Notes: generated from the letters alone by a model not told the origin. A stretch of DNA of 64,000 bases from Aselliscus stoliczkanus (GCA_033961575.1 CM066730.1:114789523-114853522), one strand, 5' to 3'; counted from the stretch's first letter, positions 1 through 11,345 are shown. Program-made: numbers and translations.

Positions 1-238
1 GCAGCTGGCAGCCAGCATGAGCTGCCAATAGCTGCGGTGAGCGACCATCCAGAGGCCAGCGACCGATCTGCCTAACCCGGGAAGAGTGCAATGACAATAC
101 CAACATGGGCCAGTGAATCAACATCCTCCGCAACTAGATTGAAGAACAAAAAGACAGCAATTTGTCTGTTCCCCCTCCCCAACTCCCCAATGCTGTCCCC
201 CTCCCCCAATTCCCCAATAAAATCTTTAAAAAAAAAAG
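1..238 (+). repeat. Composite tRNA-derived SINE, 3' part only
   Basis: The window opens inside a composite SINE. The visible part matches the middle and tail of the full copies at 1979-2440 and 10906-11345: a 'gagctgccaatagc' block, 'ccagaggccagcgaccgatc', then the duplicated 'gttcccc..ccccaa' tail with AATAAA, TCTTT and an A-run. AATAAA plus a T-run terminator places it with the so-called T+ class of SINEs. The 5' head lies before position 1. Confidence 0.85.
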
Positions 239-1149
239 ACACAAATATCATGTAAATAAGTAGTTATTGACTTAAGAACTCACTATTTACCCAATAACCC
301 TTGATGAGAACTGTGATCCCTTTAGACACTATTATAGAAGTAAATAATTATAGACTTTTCAAAAGGGTATCTCTTTTAGGTATTCACCTAAAATAGCTCT
401 TTCAAAGCTGTTAAGCTTTTATCATGTGAAGACCCAAGAAGATATTTACTTCACTCCTCATTGACCTAAGAGAGAAAAAAAAAGTCATTTTTAAGATGGT
501 GCTAGCTTTCTGCCAAGAACACATGGACAAACCTTGTAAAAAAAGGTCTGGCTTGGGCTATTTGGGCATGAAATCAAATTGCTATTAGATCGAACATCAT
601 TTAGTAATTAAATACTGACACTGACTGATTGTCAGTAATTGTTTCTTCAGTCCCTCATGAAGGAAATCTTGTCACACCCACTTTTCCTAACTTTATTACT
701 ATCCAGCAAGGGTCCTATAAAAGTAAAATGCCAGGTGGGTCGGCTGGCTTCAATGTATCTCATTACTGCAGCTCAGAGCATAATTCTTACTCAATAAAGG
801 GTATTTTATGTGTGTTAAGTATATACCAAAGAAACAAAGTATGTTTCTATTTCTCCAGAAATCATGTCCAATCCCCCAAAGACCCTTAAGAGCAATGCTT
901 GGATCACTTGCTGGTTGGGAAGCTTTATTGATTGACCGTTTGACTGACAGTTCTACCAAAGTCACAAGGAATGTGAGAGAGGTAATGGAGATTCAAACAA
1001 CAAGCAATAGGTGGAGGGGGCTTACAGGTATAGAGAAGAGGAAGAAAGGGAGAGAGAAGTAGAGAGAGGGGGAGTAAAAAAGATGGGGGTGAGGCATTGC
1101 AGGAGGAGGACAGCAGAAGCCAAGAAAAAGGTGAATGGAGCATGAAAAA
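239..1149. other. No gene seen; GA-rich stretch near 1010-1130
   Basis: Apparently single-copy AT-rich sequence. Short open frames here are not codon-like and match nothing recognised. Positions 1010-1130 are strongly purine-rich (gagag, aggagg runs), a degenerate GA low-complexity tract. Confidence 0.6.
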
Positions 1150-1440
1150 AGGAGAAGTATAGGACCTTAGTGTGAAGGAGGATGGGGATGGTGTGTGGAA
1201 GAACTGTGGGTGTAAGACACTAGGATGCCATGTCAGAAAGGTAGGCTGGAGAGGGACTGACCTCGGAGGGTTTGGATCGCCAGGCTGAGGAATTTACATT
1301 TGGATTCTGCAATGGCGGAGATTTGAGGGAAAAAGAGTGACATGGAAACAACTCATCCCATTGGGGCTTTGGAAGACCAATGAACAAGCTATGAAGATTT
1401 GGTGTCCAGTGCTTCAGAACCCTAGACTCAAAGCACACTT
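1150..1440 (-). repeat. L2 LINE fragment, antisense
   Basis: The stretch 'ccaggctgaggaatttacatt' followed by 'gagtgacatgg' is the reverse-strand signature of the L2 coding region seen in many mammalian genomes. It is highly diverged and has no open frame. Confidence 0.55.
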
Positions 1441-1524
1441 ATCAAGAACTTAATCTCTCAGCCAGTTGTGGTGAAGCACAGGCTATCCTTGAGGTACCAG
1501 ATGAGAGAAAAACTTGCAGGCAAT

Positions 1525-1860
1525 CAGCTCTGGTGTTTCTTAGTCTCCAGATCCTCACACATGCCAAGCACTTGCTGTGTCCTCTGCCTTGGACTCACTT
1601 CCCCAGGTATTCTTCTTCTTTTTTTTTGAGGGCAGTGTCACTGGCCCCGTCATGTGGGACCCGAACTGGGGCTGCTGGCCTCCCAAGCCAGCTCTTAACC
1701 ACCACGCCACTCGGCCGGCCCTTCCCCAGGTATTCTTATGGCTGTCCCTCTTTTCATTAAGGTCCCTCTTCAAATATCATCTTTACAGGGAGGCCATCCC
1801 TAACCATCATTTTACCCCTTTGTCCTGCTTTATTTTTCTTCAAAGCATATGTTTACTATC
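1525..1860 (+). repeat. L2 LINE 3' region, sense, split by a SINE
   Basis: The text reads as the pyrimidine-rich L2 3' region: 'ccttggactcacttcccc', then after the SINE 'cttcaaatatcatctttacag' and 'ggaggccatccctaacca'. The SINE at 1615-1720 interrupts it. The L2 3' terminus itself appears at about 2607-2725, after an inserted hAT element. Confidence 0.6.
1615..1720 (-). repeat. Short tRNA-derived SINE (monomer), minus strand
   Basis: Reverse complement of the short SINE: 'gggccggccgagtggcgtgg' head, a tRNA B-box-like 'agttcgggtcc', a 'cactgccctc' end and an A-rich tail. It is flanked by a perfect 17-bp target-site duplication (cttccccaggtattctt) at 1598-1614 and 1721-1737, so insertion was by LINE-type target-primed reverse transcription and is fairly recent. 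Confidence 0.93.
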
Positions 1861-1916
1861 TGACATCATATCATATATCTATTTGTTTATTTCTTTGTTA
1901 TCTATATCCTCTATTA

Positions 1917-2606
1917 CAGGGATCATCAAACTTTCTATAAAAAAACAGATAGCAAATATTTTAAAATTTATAGACCATGGGCTGGCCAAGTGGTGCATTG
2001 GTTAAGAGCTGGTTTTGGGATGCCAACTGCCCCGGTTTGGATCCCACATATGAGGGCCAGTGTCACTGCCCTCTACAGCTAACAACAGCTCCACCTGGAG
2101 CTGGGCTACAAGCCCTGGCGATGGTGTAGGCTGCAGCCCCTGCTGCAGTGGGCTGCCATAGGCTACAGTGAGTGCCGGCAGCCAACGTGAGCGGCCAGCA
2201 GCCAGCATGAGCTGCCAACAGCCGCAGTGAGCGACATCCAGAGGCCGGCGACCGATCTGCCTCATCCGGGAAGAGCGCAATGATGATACCAACATGGGCC
2301 AGTGAAGCAACGTCCTCCGCAACTAGACTGAAGAACAAAAGGACAGCAACTTGTCTGTTCCCCTTCCCTGATTCCCCAACACTGTTCCCCTCCCCCAATT
2401 CCCCAATAAAATCTTTAAAACAATAAAAAAATACTAAAATAAAATTTGTAGACCATATTGTCTCGGTTGCAGCTACTCAACTCTTCTGTCGTAATACATA
2501 AGCAGGGTAAACAATGTATAAATAAACGGACATGGTTGTGTTCAAAAAACCGTCATTTACAAAACTAGGCCAGATTTGGCCATGGGCCATAGTTTGCTAA
2601 CCCGTG
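1917..2606 (+). mobile_element. hAT-type non-autonomous DNA transposon, split by a SINE
   Basis: The left end 'cagggatcatcaaacttt' and right end 'agtttgctaacccgtg' are imperfect inverted copies of the common mammalian hAT terminus CAGGGGTCRGCAAACTTT. Internal text ('agatagcaaatattttaa', 'cagctactcaactct', 'aaataaacggacatggttgt') matches that element's known body. A composite SINE with its target-site duplication splits it at 1979-2456. No transposase is present. Confidence 0.75.
1979..2440 (+). repeat. Full-length composite SINE
   Basis: Order of parts: tRNA-like head (A-box-like 'tggttaagagc', B-box-like 'ggtttggatcc'), 'cactgccctctacagc', a GC-rich body with 'gctgcagcccctgctgcagt', a 'ccgatctgcctcatccggga' block, then the duplicated 'gttcccc' tail and AATAAAATCTTT. 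Target-site duplications are 1963-1978 and 2441-2456 (16 bp, one mismatch). Internal Pol III promoter boxes are inferred by similarity to tRNA. Confidence 0.93.
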
Positions 2607-2725
2607 TTCCACTAGAAAGTTCCACGAGGTCAGTAACACTGTCTATCTTACTCACTCTTGGATTTCCAGTGCCTGGCACATAGTAGGCATGCAAGTAATT
2701 TTTAAAGAATCCATGAATAATGGAG
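2607..2725 (+). repeat. L2 LINE 3' terminus, sense
   Basis: Contains the typical L2 end 'agtgcctggcacatagtagg', preceded by 'ccacgaggtcagtaac'. Together with the pieces at 1525-1860 it is the 3' end of one L2 copy interrupted by the hAT element. Confidence 0.65.
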
Positions 2726-2776
2726 TTCTATGGAAAACAGAGAAGAATGTGAGAATATTACATCCATGTGAATATA

Positions 2777-2902
2777 CAGAGAGTACCAAAAAAAAAATGT
2801 ATACACATTTTAAGGAAGGAAAAGGCTGTATTAAAATTGTAATACTCAATATATACCAATAACAAAAGAGGAATACGTGTATACGTTTTTTGGCACCCCC
2901 AG
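2777..2902. mobile_element. Mariner-like MITE, internally deleted copy
   Basis: Ends are inverted: left 'cagagagtaccaaaa..tgtatacacattttaag' and right 'gtatacgttttttggcacccccag'. TA dinucleotides flank both sides (2775-2776, 2903-2904), as expected of Tc1/mariner targets. It is about 83 bp shorter than the copy at 9420-9628, missing the central and right-internal part. Confidence 0.85.
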
Positions 2903-2919
2903 TATATATATATTTTTTG

Positions 2920-3346
2920 TGATGGTTAATTTTGTGTGTCAACATGAATTAGGCCCTGTGTCTAGATTTGTGAGAAAGCATTTTTCTGAATGTTTCTGTG
3001 AGAGTGTTTTTGATGAGATTAACATTTAAGTCAGTGGACTTCTAAGTAAAACAGATTGGCTTCCATAATGTAGGTAGGCCTTCCTTATCCAATCAGTAGA
3101 AGGCATAAAGATAAAAAAAGACTGATCTCTCCTGAGCAAGAGGGGATGCTACCAGCAGATGGCCTTTGGGCTTGAATTTCTATATTGACTCTTTTGTCTG
3201 GTCTCAGTCTACTGGCCCACCCTGGATATTTTGGACTTCCAGCCATCGTAATCACAAGTCACATAAGCTAATTCCTTAACACACGCACGCGCACTCACAC
3301 TGACACACACACACATCCTATCGGTTCTGTTTCTCTGACTAATAAA
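2920..3346 (+). mobile_element. Solo LTR, MaLR/ERVL-like, sense
   Basis: Starts 'tgatggttaattttgtgtgtcaac' and ends 'ggttctgtttctctgactaata', the ends of a very common mammalian LTR. Internal landmarks are 'gatgagattaacatttaa', 'ccaatcag' and 'ggcctttgggcttgaa'. A CA-rich microsatellite has grown near 3282-3314, next to the A-rich polyadenylation area. No internal retroviral sequence is attached. Confidence 0.75.
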
Positions 3347-3584
3347 CACATTCATATGCAGTAGATTTACTCCACTGACAAAGTAGGAAACCAGTTGGTT
3401 CTTTAGAACTGGAAGGCTTAAGCTTCATCTTGTGCAAATCATTGTCACAACAGAGCTTTCAATGATGGCCTGCGGTCTTCAGGAAAATGTTTCTTAGCAC
3501 AAAAGAGCTTTCTGCGCCTGGTTTCCACCCACCTCCACCTTTCCATCCATTCAACTTGAGTGTGTACCCTATACAAGAGCCACA

Positions 3585-3935
3585 TAGCCACTCACTGCGC
3601 ACTGCTTCCTGATGCCAAGCTCTCTCAAATTGCCAAAGTTTGGCATACGCTGTACCCTCTGCCCGAAATGACATCCCACTGCCTTTTCACTTGGCTAAGT
3701 CTTCGTTCTTCAAAACATCCCCTAGAAGCCCCCACAGAGTATGGCCAGATGCCCTGCCTATAAGCCATTACAGAGTGTGCCCTGCATGACAGGTGTTGGT
3801 TTGCTTCTGTCTCCCTGAGTGAGCGCCAGCCTCCCTGAGGGTAGGGACTTCATTTCATTTCTCTGCTCACCTCTTCCCACCTCCATATCTGCACCAGACA
3901 TGCAATGGAGGCACTAAAGGACAATTGTATCAACA
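3585..3935 (+). repeat. L2 LINE 3' region, sense
   Basis: Reads 'gtaccctctgcccgaaatgaca', 'cttggctaagtcttcg', 'gagggtagggacttcattt', then 'gcaatggaggcactaaa', in the order of the L2 3' region. No coding capacity. Confidence 0.65.
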
Positions 3936-4489
3936 AACACACAAAATATTTTAAGAAATTAAACCAAGTATAAAATGATTTGCTTACTTGCAACCTGTGA
4001 GAATACAGATTAGTATCATCCAATGAAGATGCAAAGCCAAGGAAGATGCAAGAACCTGGCCTGGGAGCCTCTGGCTGGGCAGAACTCCCTGTGACTTGAA
4101 GAAAGGTTGCTCAGAGTGAGCCCAGAAGGAGAAAAATACTGTAAATGCCCTCTCAGCTTTGCACCATTTTTCTTCCCAACTTCTCAAACACTAATGAGAT
4201 GGGAGTGGGGTGGGAGACGGTGTGATAAAAAGCCACCCAGAGCCTGGACAACCACATTCAGCTGTCCCATTCAAACATGTTCAGCTCTACCTATGGGAGT
4301 AATATGGGGGCCCATATCTGTAATTTTTCAATAGTCATTAATAGGTAAACAGATTTACTTTATAGTGATGAACAGACAATTTGGCTGAAACACATCTGAT
4401 CCATTACGGCAGGCTCACCTGGTTAACAAGAGCTCTTATAGAAGCAGTATCCTTAGTAGATGGTGCCTGACAAATTGAATTTAGTTCAA

Positions 4490-4725
4490 TCAGTTATAAG
4501 ACTGTAGGCTTCCTGGTTCTATCACTGACTTGCTTAGAACATTTATGCTTCAGGCTTTTATTTCTCAGAGCCTCAGTTTCTGCATTTGTAAAATGGAGAA
4601 TAATTCTTACGGCCTGCCACGGAGGAGGGTAATAATGCAAACCAACAAGCCGGTGTGTGTGAAGCACATTGCACTTCTGTTGCTTCCTCTCTGTGGATCT
4701 GAGGTACAATTATTATTACTGAAAA
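4490..4725 (+). repeat. MIR SINE, sense
   Basis: MIR order is preserved: 'ttcctggttctatcactgac', 'cagagcctcagtttctgcat', 'ttgtaaaatggagaataatt', then the L2-related 3' end with 'attattatta'. MIR is an ancient tRNA-derived SINE, so this only marks old neutral DNA. Confidence 0.8.
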
Positions 4726-5217
4726 CATCAGCAATCATCTGAAAAGGTTATTTCAATAAAAAATATTTCTTCAGGAACATTTCATAAAGGAAAAGTGAAA
4801 GTGTGCACAATCTCCTTGGAACTATCATAATTAGTCCCAGTAACAGTTGGGCTTTTTTTTTTTCAGTTCATTCATAGTCAGATTCTATAAAATTGAAAAC
4901 ATCCAACATCTGGGTTGAAAAACTTATACAAAGCCAGAAATCCCCTCAAATGAGTATGTGTGGGCTTCAGTGGCACCACAGCCAGATGTACTTTTTGCCC
5001 AACTACTCTTTTCAACTTCTAGGAAAAAAAAAATTATAATTGGATTTTCACACTTACAAAAACCCTTGCTTGGTTTTCTTCCCTAGTTTTTAAAAAAGTG
5101 TCTTTTGTGATTAGTTGCAAACTTATGACTATCCTTGGATAATCAGAAATTTCTAGAAAACTAATCTTTTAATGAACACTTTTTAATCATGTAAACTTTT
5201 ACAAGGACAAATAATAG

Positions 5218-5400
5218 TTAACATTTATTGTCCTTCCATTATGGAAAGGCCCTATTTGAAGTACTTAAAAGGTATTTTCTCATTTAACCTTTGCATCCAG
5301 TCCATGATTCAGGTACTATTATCTTCTCCATTTTACTGGGAAAGAATCCAAGGAACGGATAGAGTAGGTAACTTGCCCAAAGACCCGCTAGTCAGAAAAA
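5218..5400 (-). repeat. MIR SINE, antisense
   Basis: Reverse-strand MIR signature: 'ttaacatttattgtccttcc', 'ggtactattatcttctccat', 'ttttactgggaaag', 'gtaacttgcccaaagaccc'. Confidence 0.8.
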
Positions 5401-7265
5401 AGTAAAGTGTTTTGGTTGCATCTTGATGTTTGAAGGAAAATTTCACTTAATTCAACCTTAATACAGCAAGAATCTGAGACAATCTTTGATATAATAAAGT
5501 TATCCTGACCAGATTAAACTACTCTCTCTCCTGGGGTGAGCTGCACAGAGCCTTTAATATATAGCTCACAGAGATCAGACATTTTAGGCTCCAGGAAACA
5601 ATTTGACTCCAGAATTTGTCCCAGTTTCTACCATCTTCTTTGATATTCTGGGGAAGGAAAAACACACATACGCACATTCACACTAACTTATTTCATCTAT
5701 TAATATTTGCTGAAGAAAAGCTGTCTCAATTCCTGTTGTTTTCAGCATGCCACCCAACAGCATCTAGAAGCTTCCTCAGGGACGTAGGGAAATTTGCTGG
5801 ATTGCCAACCAGCTTAAAAAATCTGCTGGGGGCTCCTTCAAAGGGCTTTGTGAACAAGGATAAAGAGAACACATTATCATTGCCTTGTTTCATGAAAAAG
5901 GGAACACACACAACAAATCTTGATTACAAATTCTCATTTTGCAAACTCAAGGTAACATGCACTGCCTGGGGCACTGGCCCAGCCCTCATAGTGTTCTCCC
6001 GCCATGTGCTGTTCTGAGAGAAGACCTGATTCAACTCCAAGGGCTGGGTTAGATAAAACCGGAAGGGTTTATGTGCACAGCATTTAACTTCAAATATTTC
6101 TTCATGGAAATTTACAATGCACATAATTTACATATTCAATACTAGTGACAATTTACTTCTCCCATCTGAACAGGGCTTTCAACTATGCCACTTGAACTAA
6201 ATTAATAAACAGTAATTACAGAATGTTGTGTGAGCTAGCTGTTGATGTTGAGCAGATTCTAATCAACACCTTCTTTTAAGGGCCAATTAAAGCTGAATGT
6301 ATGCAATATAAACATCTTTGAGTATTTAGACATGAAACACAGAAAAAAAAAATTAAAATCTGAACAATTAGACTAGGGGTGAGCCAGTCAAACCAAGAGA
6401 GGGACCCTTTTCAGCCAGTCTCTAAAGTCATGTTAATTTCTTCAAATGATGAGATTTTTGTGAAATGGGGAGGAGCTCCAAGGACTCATTAGGCCAAACC
6501 CCATCCGTTTTGAGATTTCTCCAAATCTTGTATTACTTTCCATATGCTTTAAGTTTCATGGCATTTTTTTTAATTGCCTCAAATACTTTTCTTCTTAATT
6601 CATGTGCATCTCAGCGAAAACTTAATCTCCATATTTCTGATTTATTTATGTATGAATCAACTTTGTGTTATTTGGTGTCTAAGAAACCTTTCCCTAGACC
6701 CCATCTTGGCCATCCAGGCATTACAGAAAGCACAGAGTGTGCCACAGGCCCTTTTGTGGGAGTTTTACATCCAAATAAATAGAACACACAAACTGATGAG
6801 GAGAAGGATTAGAAGCTATGGGGAGGAGAAATAGAACAGCCTCTCAACCACCTGTTGTCCTCAGACCAATTGCTTCTGTTTCCTAACATGGCACCATCTC
6901 GGACAGGCTCCATGGCCCTGGGAAAGAGAGTGATGGGGAGACATATCAGTAATGGTAAAAAGTTCTGGATAACAGAACTGCAATAGTGATGGATGTATGG
7001 GGTAGTGAATGGGTTTCTCCATTAGTTGGGAGAAACTGGTAACCATGTTTCTTCCAAAATATACATCTCAAGAGGCTGGCAAGAGACCAATTTACCTGTA
7101 AATACCACTTTCTATGAAACAGAAGATAGCATCCCTGTAAGAATTCTAGAATAAGCCTAGTATGAGGGGTGCATGAGAATACATTCATTGGCCCCAAGAC
7201 TTGTACCCTGACTTCCTCTTTCTACCTTAACCCCCAAGGCTAAATCTCAGAGTGCCCTACTTCCC
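5401..7265. other. No gene or clear repeat recognised
   Basis: About 1.9 kb of AT-rich, apparently single-copy DNA. Open frames up to 133 codons (5616-6017) occur, with low-complexity or AT-driven composition, no recognisable domain and no splice context that would make them persuasive. Confidence 0.5.
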
Positions 7266-7269
7266 TCAC

Positions 7270-7408
7270 GATAATTTAATTGTGCTTTATAACACACTTT
7301 GTCCATCTTTCCTTCCTCTTTTCTATTCAAATCTCTCTTTCTTCCTCCCAGACTTGTCCTTTCTCTGTCCAAATTATACTTAAGGCTAACTTCAGGCTTA
7401 ATCTCCCA

Positions 7409-7460
<52 letters not shown>

Positions 7461-7690
7461 ATATAGATTTGGTTTTTTTTTAATCCGTAGTTTCTAAAAG
7501 CTGATTTTGGCTAATTATCCACTCTATTACAAGTATGATCATCTTCCCATCCCCCCTAACTAAATTACAAACTGTCTGAGGACACAGATTTGGTACTTAC
7601 ATGGCTTCACCATAGCACCTAGCATAGGACTATTTATGTAAGCAAGCACTAAATGTATATATGTTGAATGAATATGAATGAAGCTTTCTT
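7270..7690 (+). repeat. L2 LINE 3' end, sense, with (CT)n inside
   Basis: After a pyrimidine-rich leader comes '(CT)n', then 'ctaactaaattacaaactgt', 'cctagcataggac' and a 'gttgaatgaatatgaatgaa' terminus, typical of L2 3' ends. Confidence 0.65.
7411..7459 (+). repeat. (CT)n microsatellite
   Basis: Uninterrupted CT dinucleotide repeat of about 24 units, likely to be length-polymorphic. Confidence 0.97.
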
Positions 7691-8095
7691 TAAAGTCAAC
7701 AAAGTCTCTGTTTGGCTTCAAATATTTCCTCAATGAAATTTGGAAGTATAATGATAGACTCTGTGCCAGAATTCAAAACTTCAAGATAGTTCTTATTCAC
7801 TAGTCACATATTAAAGTGGGAGAATTATGGAGCCATGGGGCTAGGAGGAATAATTTTATCCCATAGTCCTGCCTCTGAAGAGGACTTCACTAAATATCCT
7901 CTGGAAAAATAGTTGCTTATTTTTGCTCTGTACATAATCATAACCACAGTAATAATACTAGTAATCATTTGTTGAATGCTCACTACAGGAAGGAAAGGGG
8001 CCCTCACTGCTGTCACTTAAGCATGCGTGAGGTCTGGAAGTCAAGCTCTGTGGATATAAGCCAGGTATGCCCACAGACTGGTATCACCAGGAAAG

Positions 8096-8600
8096 ATGCC
8101 TCAGGCTCTCCCATTTCTCATCTTTGATCTATTTGACAGTTCCTTTCTTGTTATTCTTCTCTTTACACTCCTTGGCAATACATTCAAGGCCCTTCATAAT
8201 CTATCCTCAACTTACTTTTTGCAGTCTTTTCTCCAGCTAGTCCCCAAAGTTCCACTAGGTTTCAGTGGGTTTCTTGCCCTTCCCTGACTATGCCATGTTT
8301 TTAGTACCATTAGATCTTCATGCATGCTATTCCCTAGAGAATCTCTCCTACCCCAACCAATGCACAGACAATCTGGAAAACTGATATAGAACTTTCCTGA
8401 CACTGGTCAAATGTGAGTTAGTTTCTCTTGAAAACCTTCCTGGAACCACACAGGCTAGTTAAGTGTCTCCCTCTTAACTTTCAAAGGCCCTAATTAATTG
8501 CAATGTCTTGGCTAGTTTCTACTCCCATCGTCCTATGGGTCTTGGCATTGCTTCATATATTCTTATACCTCCAAAGGTTGTAGCCTCCCTAAATCTCAAT
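8096..8600 (+). repeat. L2 LINE 3' region, sense
   Basis: Landmarks in L2 order: 'acattcaaggcccttcataa', 'tctatcctcaacttac', 'gcatgctattccctagagaa', 'aaccttcctggaaccac'. Diverged and non-coding. Confidence 0.7.
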
Positions 8601-8649
8601 GTATTAAATCGTGGTATTCTCTGCCTTTCTAAAACCATGCCACAGTCAT

Positions 8650-8870
8650 CCCTCCTGGGCCAGAAGAGTATTAACTGTCTAGCCTGGGCTTTGGTATCAG
8701 AGAACCCAAGTTTCCAGTCTTAGATTTACTGCATATTAACTGCACAATCTTGAAGAAAATGCTCAAAGGCCCTGAGCCTTTAAATGTACCTTCCTTGTAT
8801 AGCTATTATAAAGATTAAATGACTAGCATAGGACAGACATATAGGTCAATGTAAGAGTCCAAAAATAAAT
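8650..8870 (+). repeat. MIR SINE, sense
   Basis: MIR features in order: 'ctttggtatcagagaaccca', 'actgcacaatcttgaa', 'ccctgagcctttaaatg', 'gctattataaagattaaatg', 'tagcataggaca'. Confidence 0.75.
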
Positions 8871-9419
8871 GCTTATGTTTTTTTTGTGATGAATTGATTT
8901 TCTACAAGGATGTCAAAACAATTCAACAGGAAAGAATAGTCTTTAAACAAAAGGTGCTGAGACAACTCAATATGCATGTGCAAAAGAATGAAGTTGAACC
9001 CCTACCTCACAGGACATATAAAAATTAGATCAAAATGGGTCATAGATCTAAATATAAAAGCTATATATTTAGCTTTATACTATAAGAAGCTATACTACAA
9101 AACTCTTAGAAGAAAACATAGGAGTAAATCATTGGGTGAGGGCAATGATTTCCTAGTTATTACATCAAAATGCACGAGAGACAAAAGAAGAAATTGATAG
9201 ACTTTATCAAAATTAAAGAAATTGAAGTGCCAAAGGACACTATCAACATGAAAACACAACCACAGACTAGGAGAAAATATTTGCAAATCCTATCTCCAAT
9301 AAGGAACTTATATCCAGAATACATAAAGAACTCTTAAAACCGAACAATAAAAAGACAATAACAAATAACTCAATTTAAAATTAGGCAAAATATTTGAAGA
9401 CATTTCTCCAAAGAAATTA

Positions 9420-9628
9420 CAAAGGATGCCAAAAAATGTATATACATTTTAAGAAAGGAAAAAACTATATTAAATTTGTGATCTTCAATATATACTGATA
9501 ACAAAAAGGGAATACAAGTCACGTTTGACTTCTGCAATTACTAGAGGTGCTCAAATAGTTACCATCAGCATAATTTTAATACAGTTTTTACCTTTCTTAA
9601 AATGTGTACACATTTTTGGCACCCTCTG
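9420..9628. mobile_element. Mariner-like MITE, 209 bp
   Basis: Terminal inverted repeats of about 37 bp: left 'caaaggatgccaaaaaatgt..cattttaagaaagg', right 'cctttcttaaaatg..catttttggcaccctctg'. TA flanks both ends (9418-9419, 9629-9630). The L1 text resumes directly after it. The interior carries 'acgtttgacttctgcaatta' and 'gaggtgctcaaatagttacc', probably the rump of a mariner element. No transposase frame. Confidence 0.9.
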
Positions 9629-9905
9629 TATACATATGGCAAATAAACACATGAAAAGATGTTCAACACCATTAGTTATTAGGACAATACAAATCCAAAC
9701 CAAAATGAGATACCACTTCACACTCACTATAATACCTAAAATTAAAAAGATAGAAAATAATAGTTTGGCAATTCCTCAAAAAGTTAAACATAGAGTTACC
9801 ATATGACCCAGCGATTCCACTCATATAAATATCTATAAATATAAAAAAACATATACCCACACAAAAATTTTCAGCCCAATGTTCATAGTAGCATTACTCA
9901 TAATA

Positions 9906-10440
9906 CAGAAGTCCCCTTTATTCATGGTTTTCCTTTCTGAAGTTTCAGTAACCCATGGTCAACAGTGATCTGAAAATATTAAACGGAAAGTTTCAGAAAT
10001 AAACAATGCATAAGTTTTAAATTTCATACCATTCTGAGTAGTTTGATAAAACCTCTTGCTGTCCCTCTCCTTCCTGTCTGGGACATGAATCATCCCTTTG
10101 TCCAGTGTTTCTATAATCTATATGCTATTTACCATTAGTCACTTAGTAGCCATTTTGGTGATCAGATCAGTTATTGGATACTTTCAGAGACAGAGTAAGA
10201 GAGAGTGAGAGAAACCATATTCATATAACGTTTATTACAGTATATTATTATAATTGTTCTATTTTATTATAATTGTTATTAATCTCTTATTATGCCTGAT
10301 TTATAAATCAAACTTTATCATAGTTACACATGAATAGAAAAAAAACAGTATATATATAGGGTTAGGTACCAGTATTAGTGATTACAGGCATTCACTGGAG
10401 GTCTTGGGGCATATGCCCTATGGATAAGGGGGGACTACTG
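9906..10440. mobile_element. MER2/Tigger-type DNA transposon relic
   Basis: The left end 'cagaagtccccttta' and right end 'ggataaggggggactactg' are the inverted ends of the pogo/Tigger group. The interior matches MER2-like text: 'agtttcagtaacccatggtc', 'catcccttt', 'cacttagtagccattttgg', 'taatctcttattatgcctga'. TA precedes the left end. It sits inside the L1 and carries no transposase. Confidence 0.88.
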
Positions 10441-10905
10441 TGGTCAAAAAGTGGGAGCAATTCATATACCCATCAAATGAAGAAGCAAAATATGGCATAT
10501 CCATACAATAGAATATTCTTTGGCAATAAAAGTAATAAAGTACTGATAAATGGTTCAACATGAATGAACCTTGAAGACAAGCTAAGTAAAATAAGCCAGA
10601 CACAAAAGGCCTTACTGTATATTGAATTATTCAAATTATGTGAAATGCTCCAAATAGGCAAATCAGTAAAGACAGAAAGTAAATTAATGGTTGCCAGGAG
10701 ATAGGAGGTTGAAGAGAATAGGGAATGACTGATGATGGGTATGTGATTCTATTTGGGGTGATCAAAATGTTCTGTAATTAGATAGTGGTGATGATTGCAC
10801 AGTTCTGTAAGTATACCAAAAGCACTGAATTATATACATTACAGGGGTAGATTTTCTGGTTATAAATTATATCTCAATAAAGTTGTTATAAAAATGGTTA
10901 ACATT

Positions 10906-11345
10906 GGGCTGGCCGAGTGGCGCATTGGTTAAGCGCTGGTTTGGGGATGCCAGCAGCCCCGGTTCAGATCCCACATGAGGGCCAGTGACACTGCCCTCTA
11001 CAGCTAAGAACAGCGCCACCTGGAGCTGGGCTGTGCGAGCCCCAGTGATGGTGTGGGCTGCAGCCCCTGCTGCAGTGGGCTGCCATAGGCTACAGTGAGT
11101 GGCCCGCAGCCAGCGTGAGCAGCTGGCAGCCAAGCATGAGCTGCCAATAGCCGCGGTGAGCGACATCCAGAGGCCAGCGACCGATCTGCCTCATCCGGGA
11201 AGAGCGCAATGACGATACCAACAGTGAAGCAACATCCTCCGTAACTAAACTGAAGAACAAAAAGACAGCAACTTGTCTGTACCCCTTCCCCGATTCCCCA
11301 ACGCTGTTCCCCTCCGCCAATTCCCCAATAAAATCTTTAAAAAAA
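10906..11345 (+). repeat. Full-length composite SINE
   Basis: Same architecture as 1979-2440: tRNA-like head, GC-rich body, 'ccgatctgcctcatccggga' block, duplicated 'gttcccc' tail, AATAAAATCTTT. Perfect 15-bp target-site duplication (aaaatggttaacatt) at 10891-10905 and 11346-11360, lying at the tail of the L1 above. Confidence 0.95.

Larger units (their letters stand above)
8885..10890 (+). repeat. L1 LINE 3' part (ORF2 end and 3'UTR), nested host
   Basis: Sequence of the L1 ORF2 C-terminal region: 'ggtcatagatctaaatataa', 'aaggacactatcaacatgaa', 'taaggaacttatatccagaa', 'atatgacccagcgattccac', then 'atggttgccaggagatagg' and a 'taaattatatctcaataaag' 3' end. Frame is broken throughout. It is interrupted by a MITE (9420-9628) and a MER2-like element (9906-10440). 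A SINE is inserted at its 3' tail. Confidence 0.88.

Noticed and set aside
1979..2060. tRNA gene suggested by A- and B-box-like motifs in the SINE heads
   Set aside because: No tRNA cloverleaf closes, and target-site duplications show a retroposed SINE.
2002..2398. Minus-strand open frames of about 110 codons, also seen at 10867-11359
   Set aside because: They are the antisense of the composite SINE and recur at each copy.
7411..7459. Telomere-like or centromeric satellite
   Set aside because: Simple (CT)n; no TTAGGG array or higher-order satellite is present in the window.
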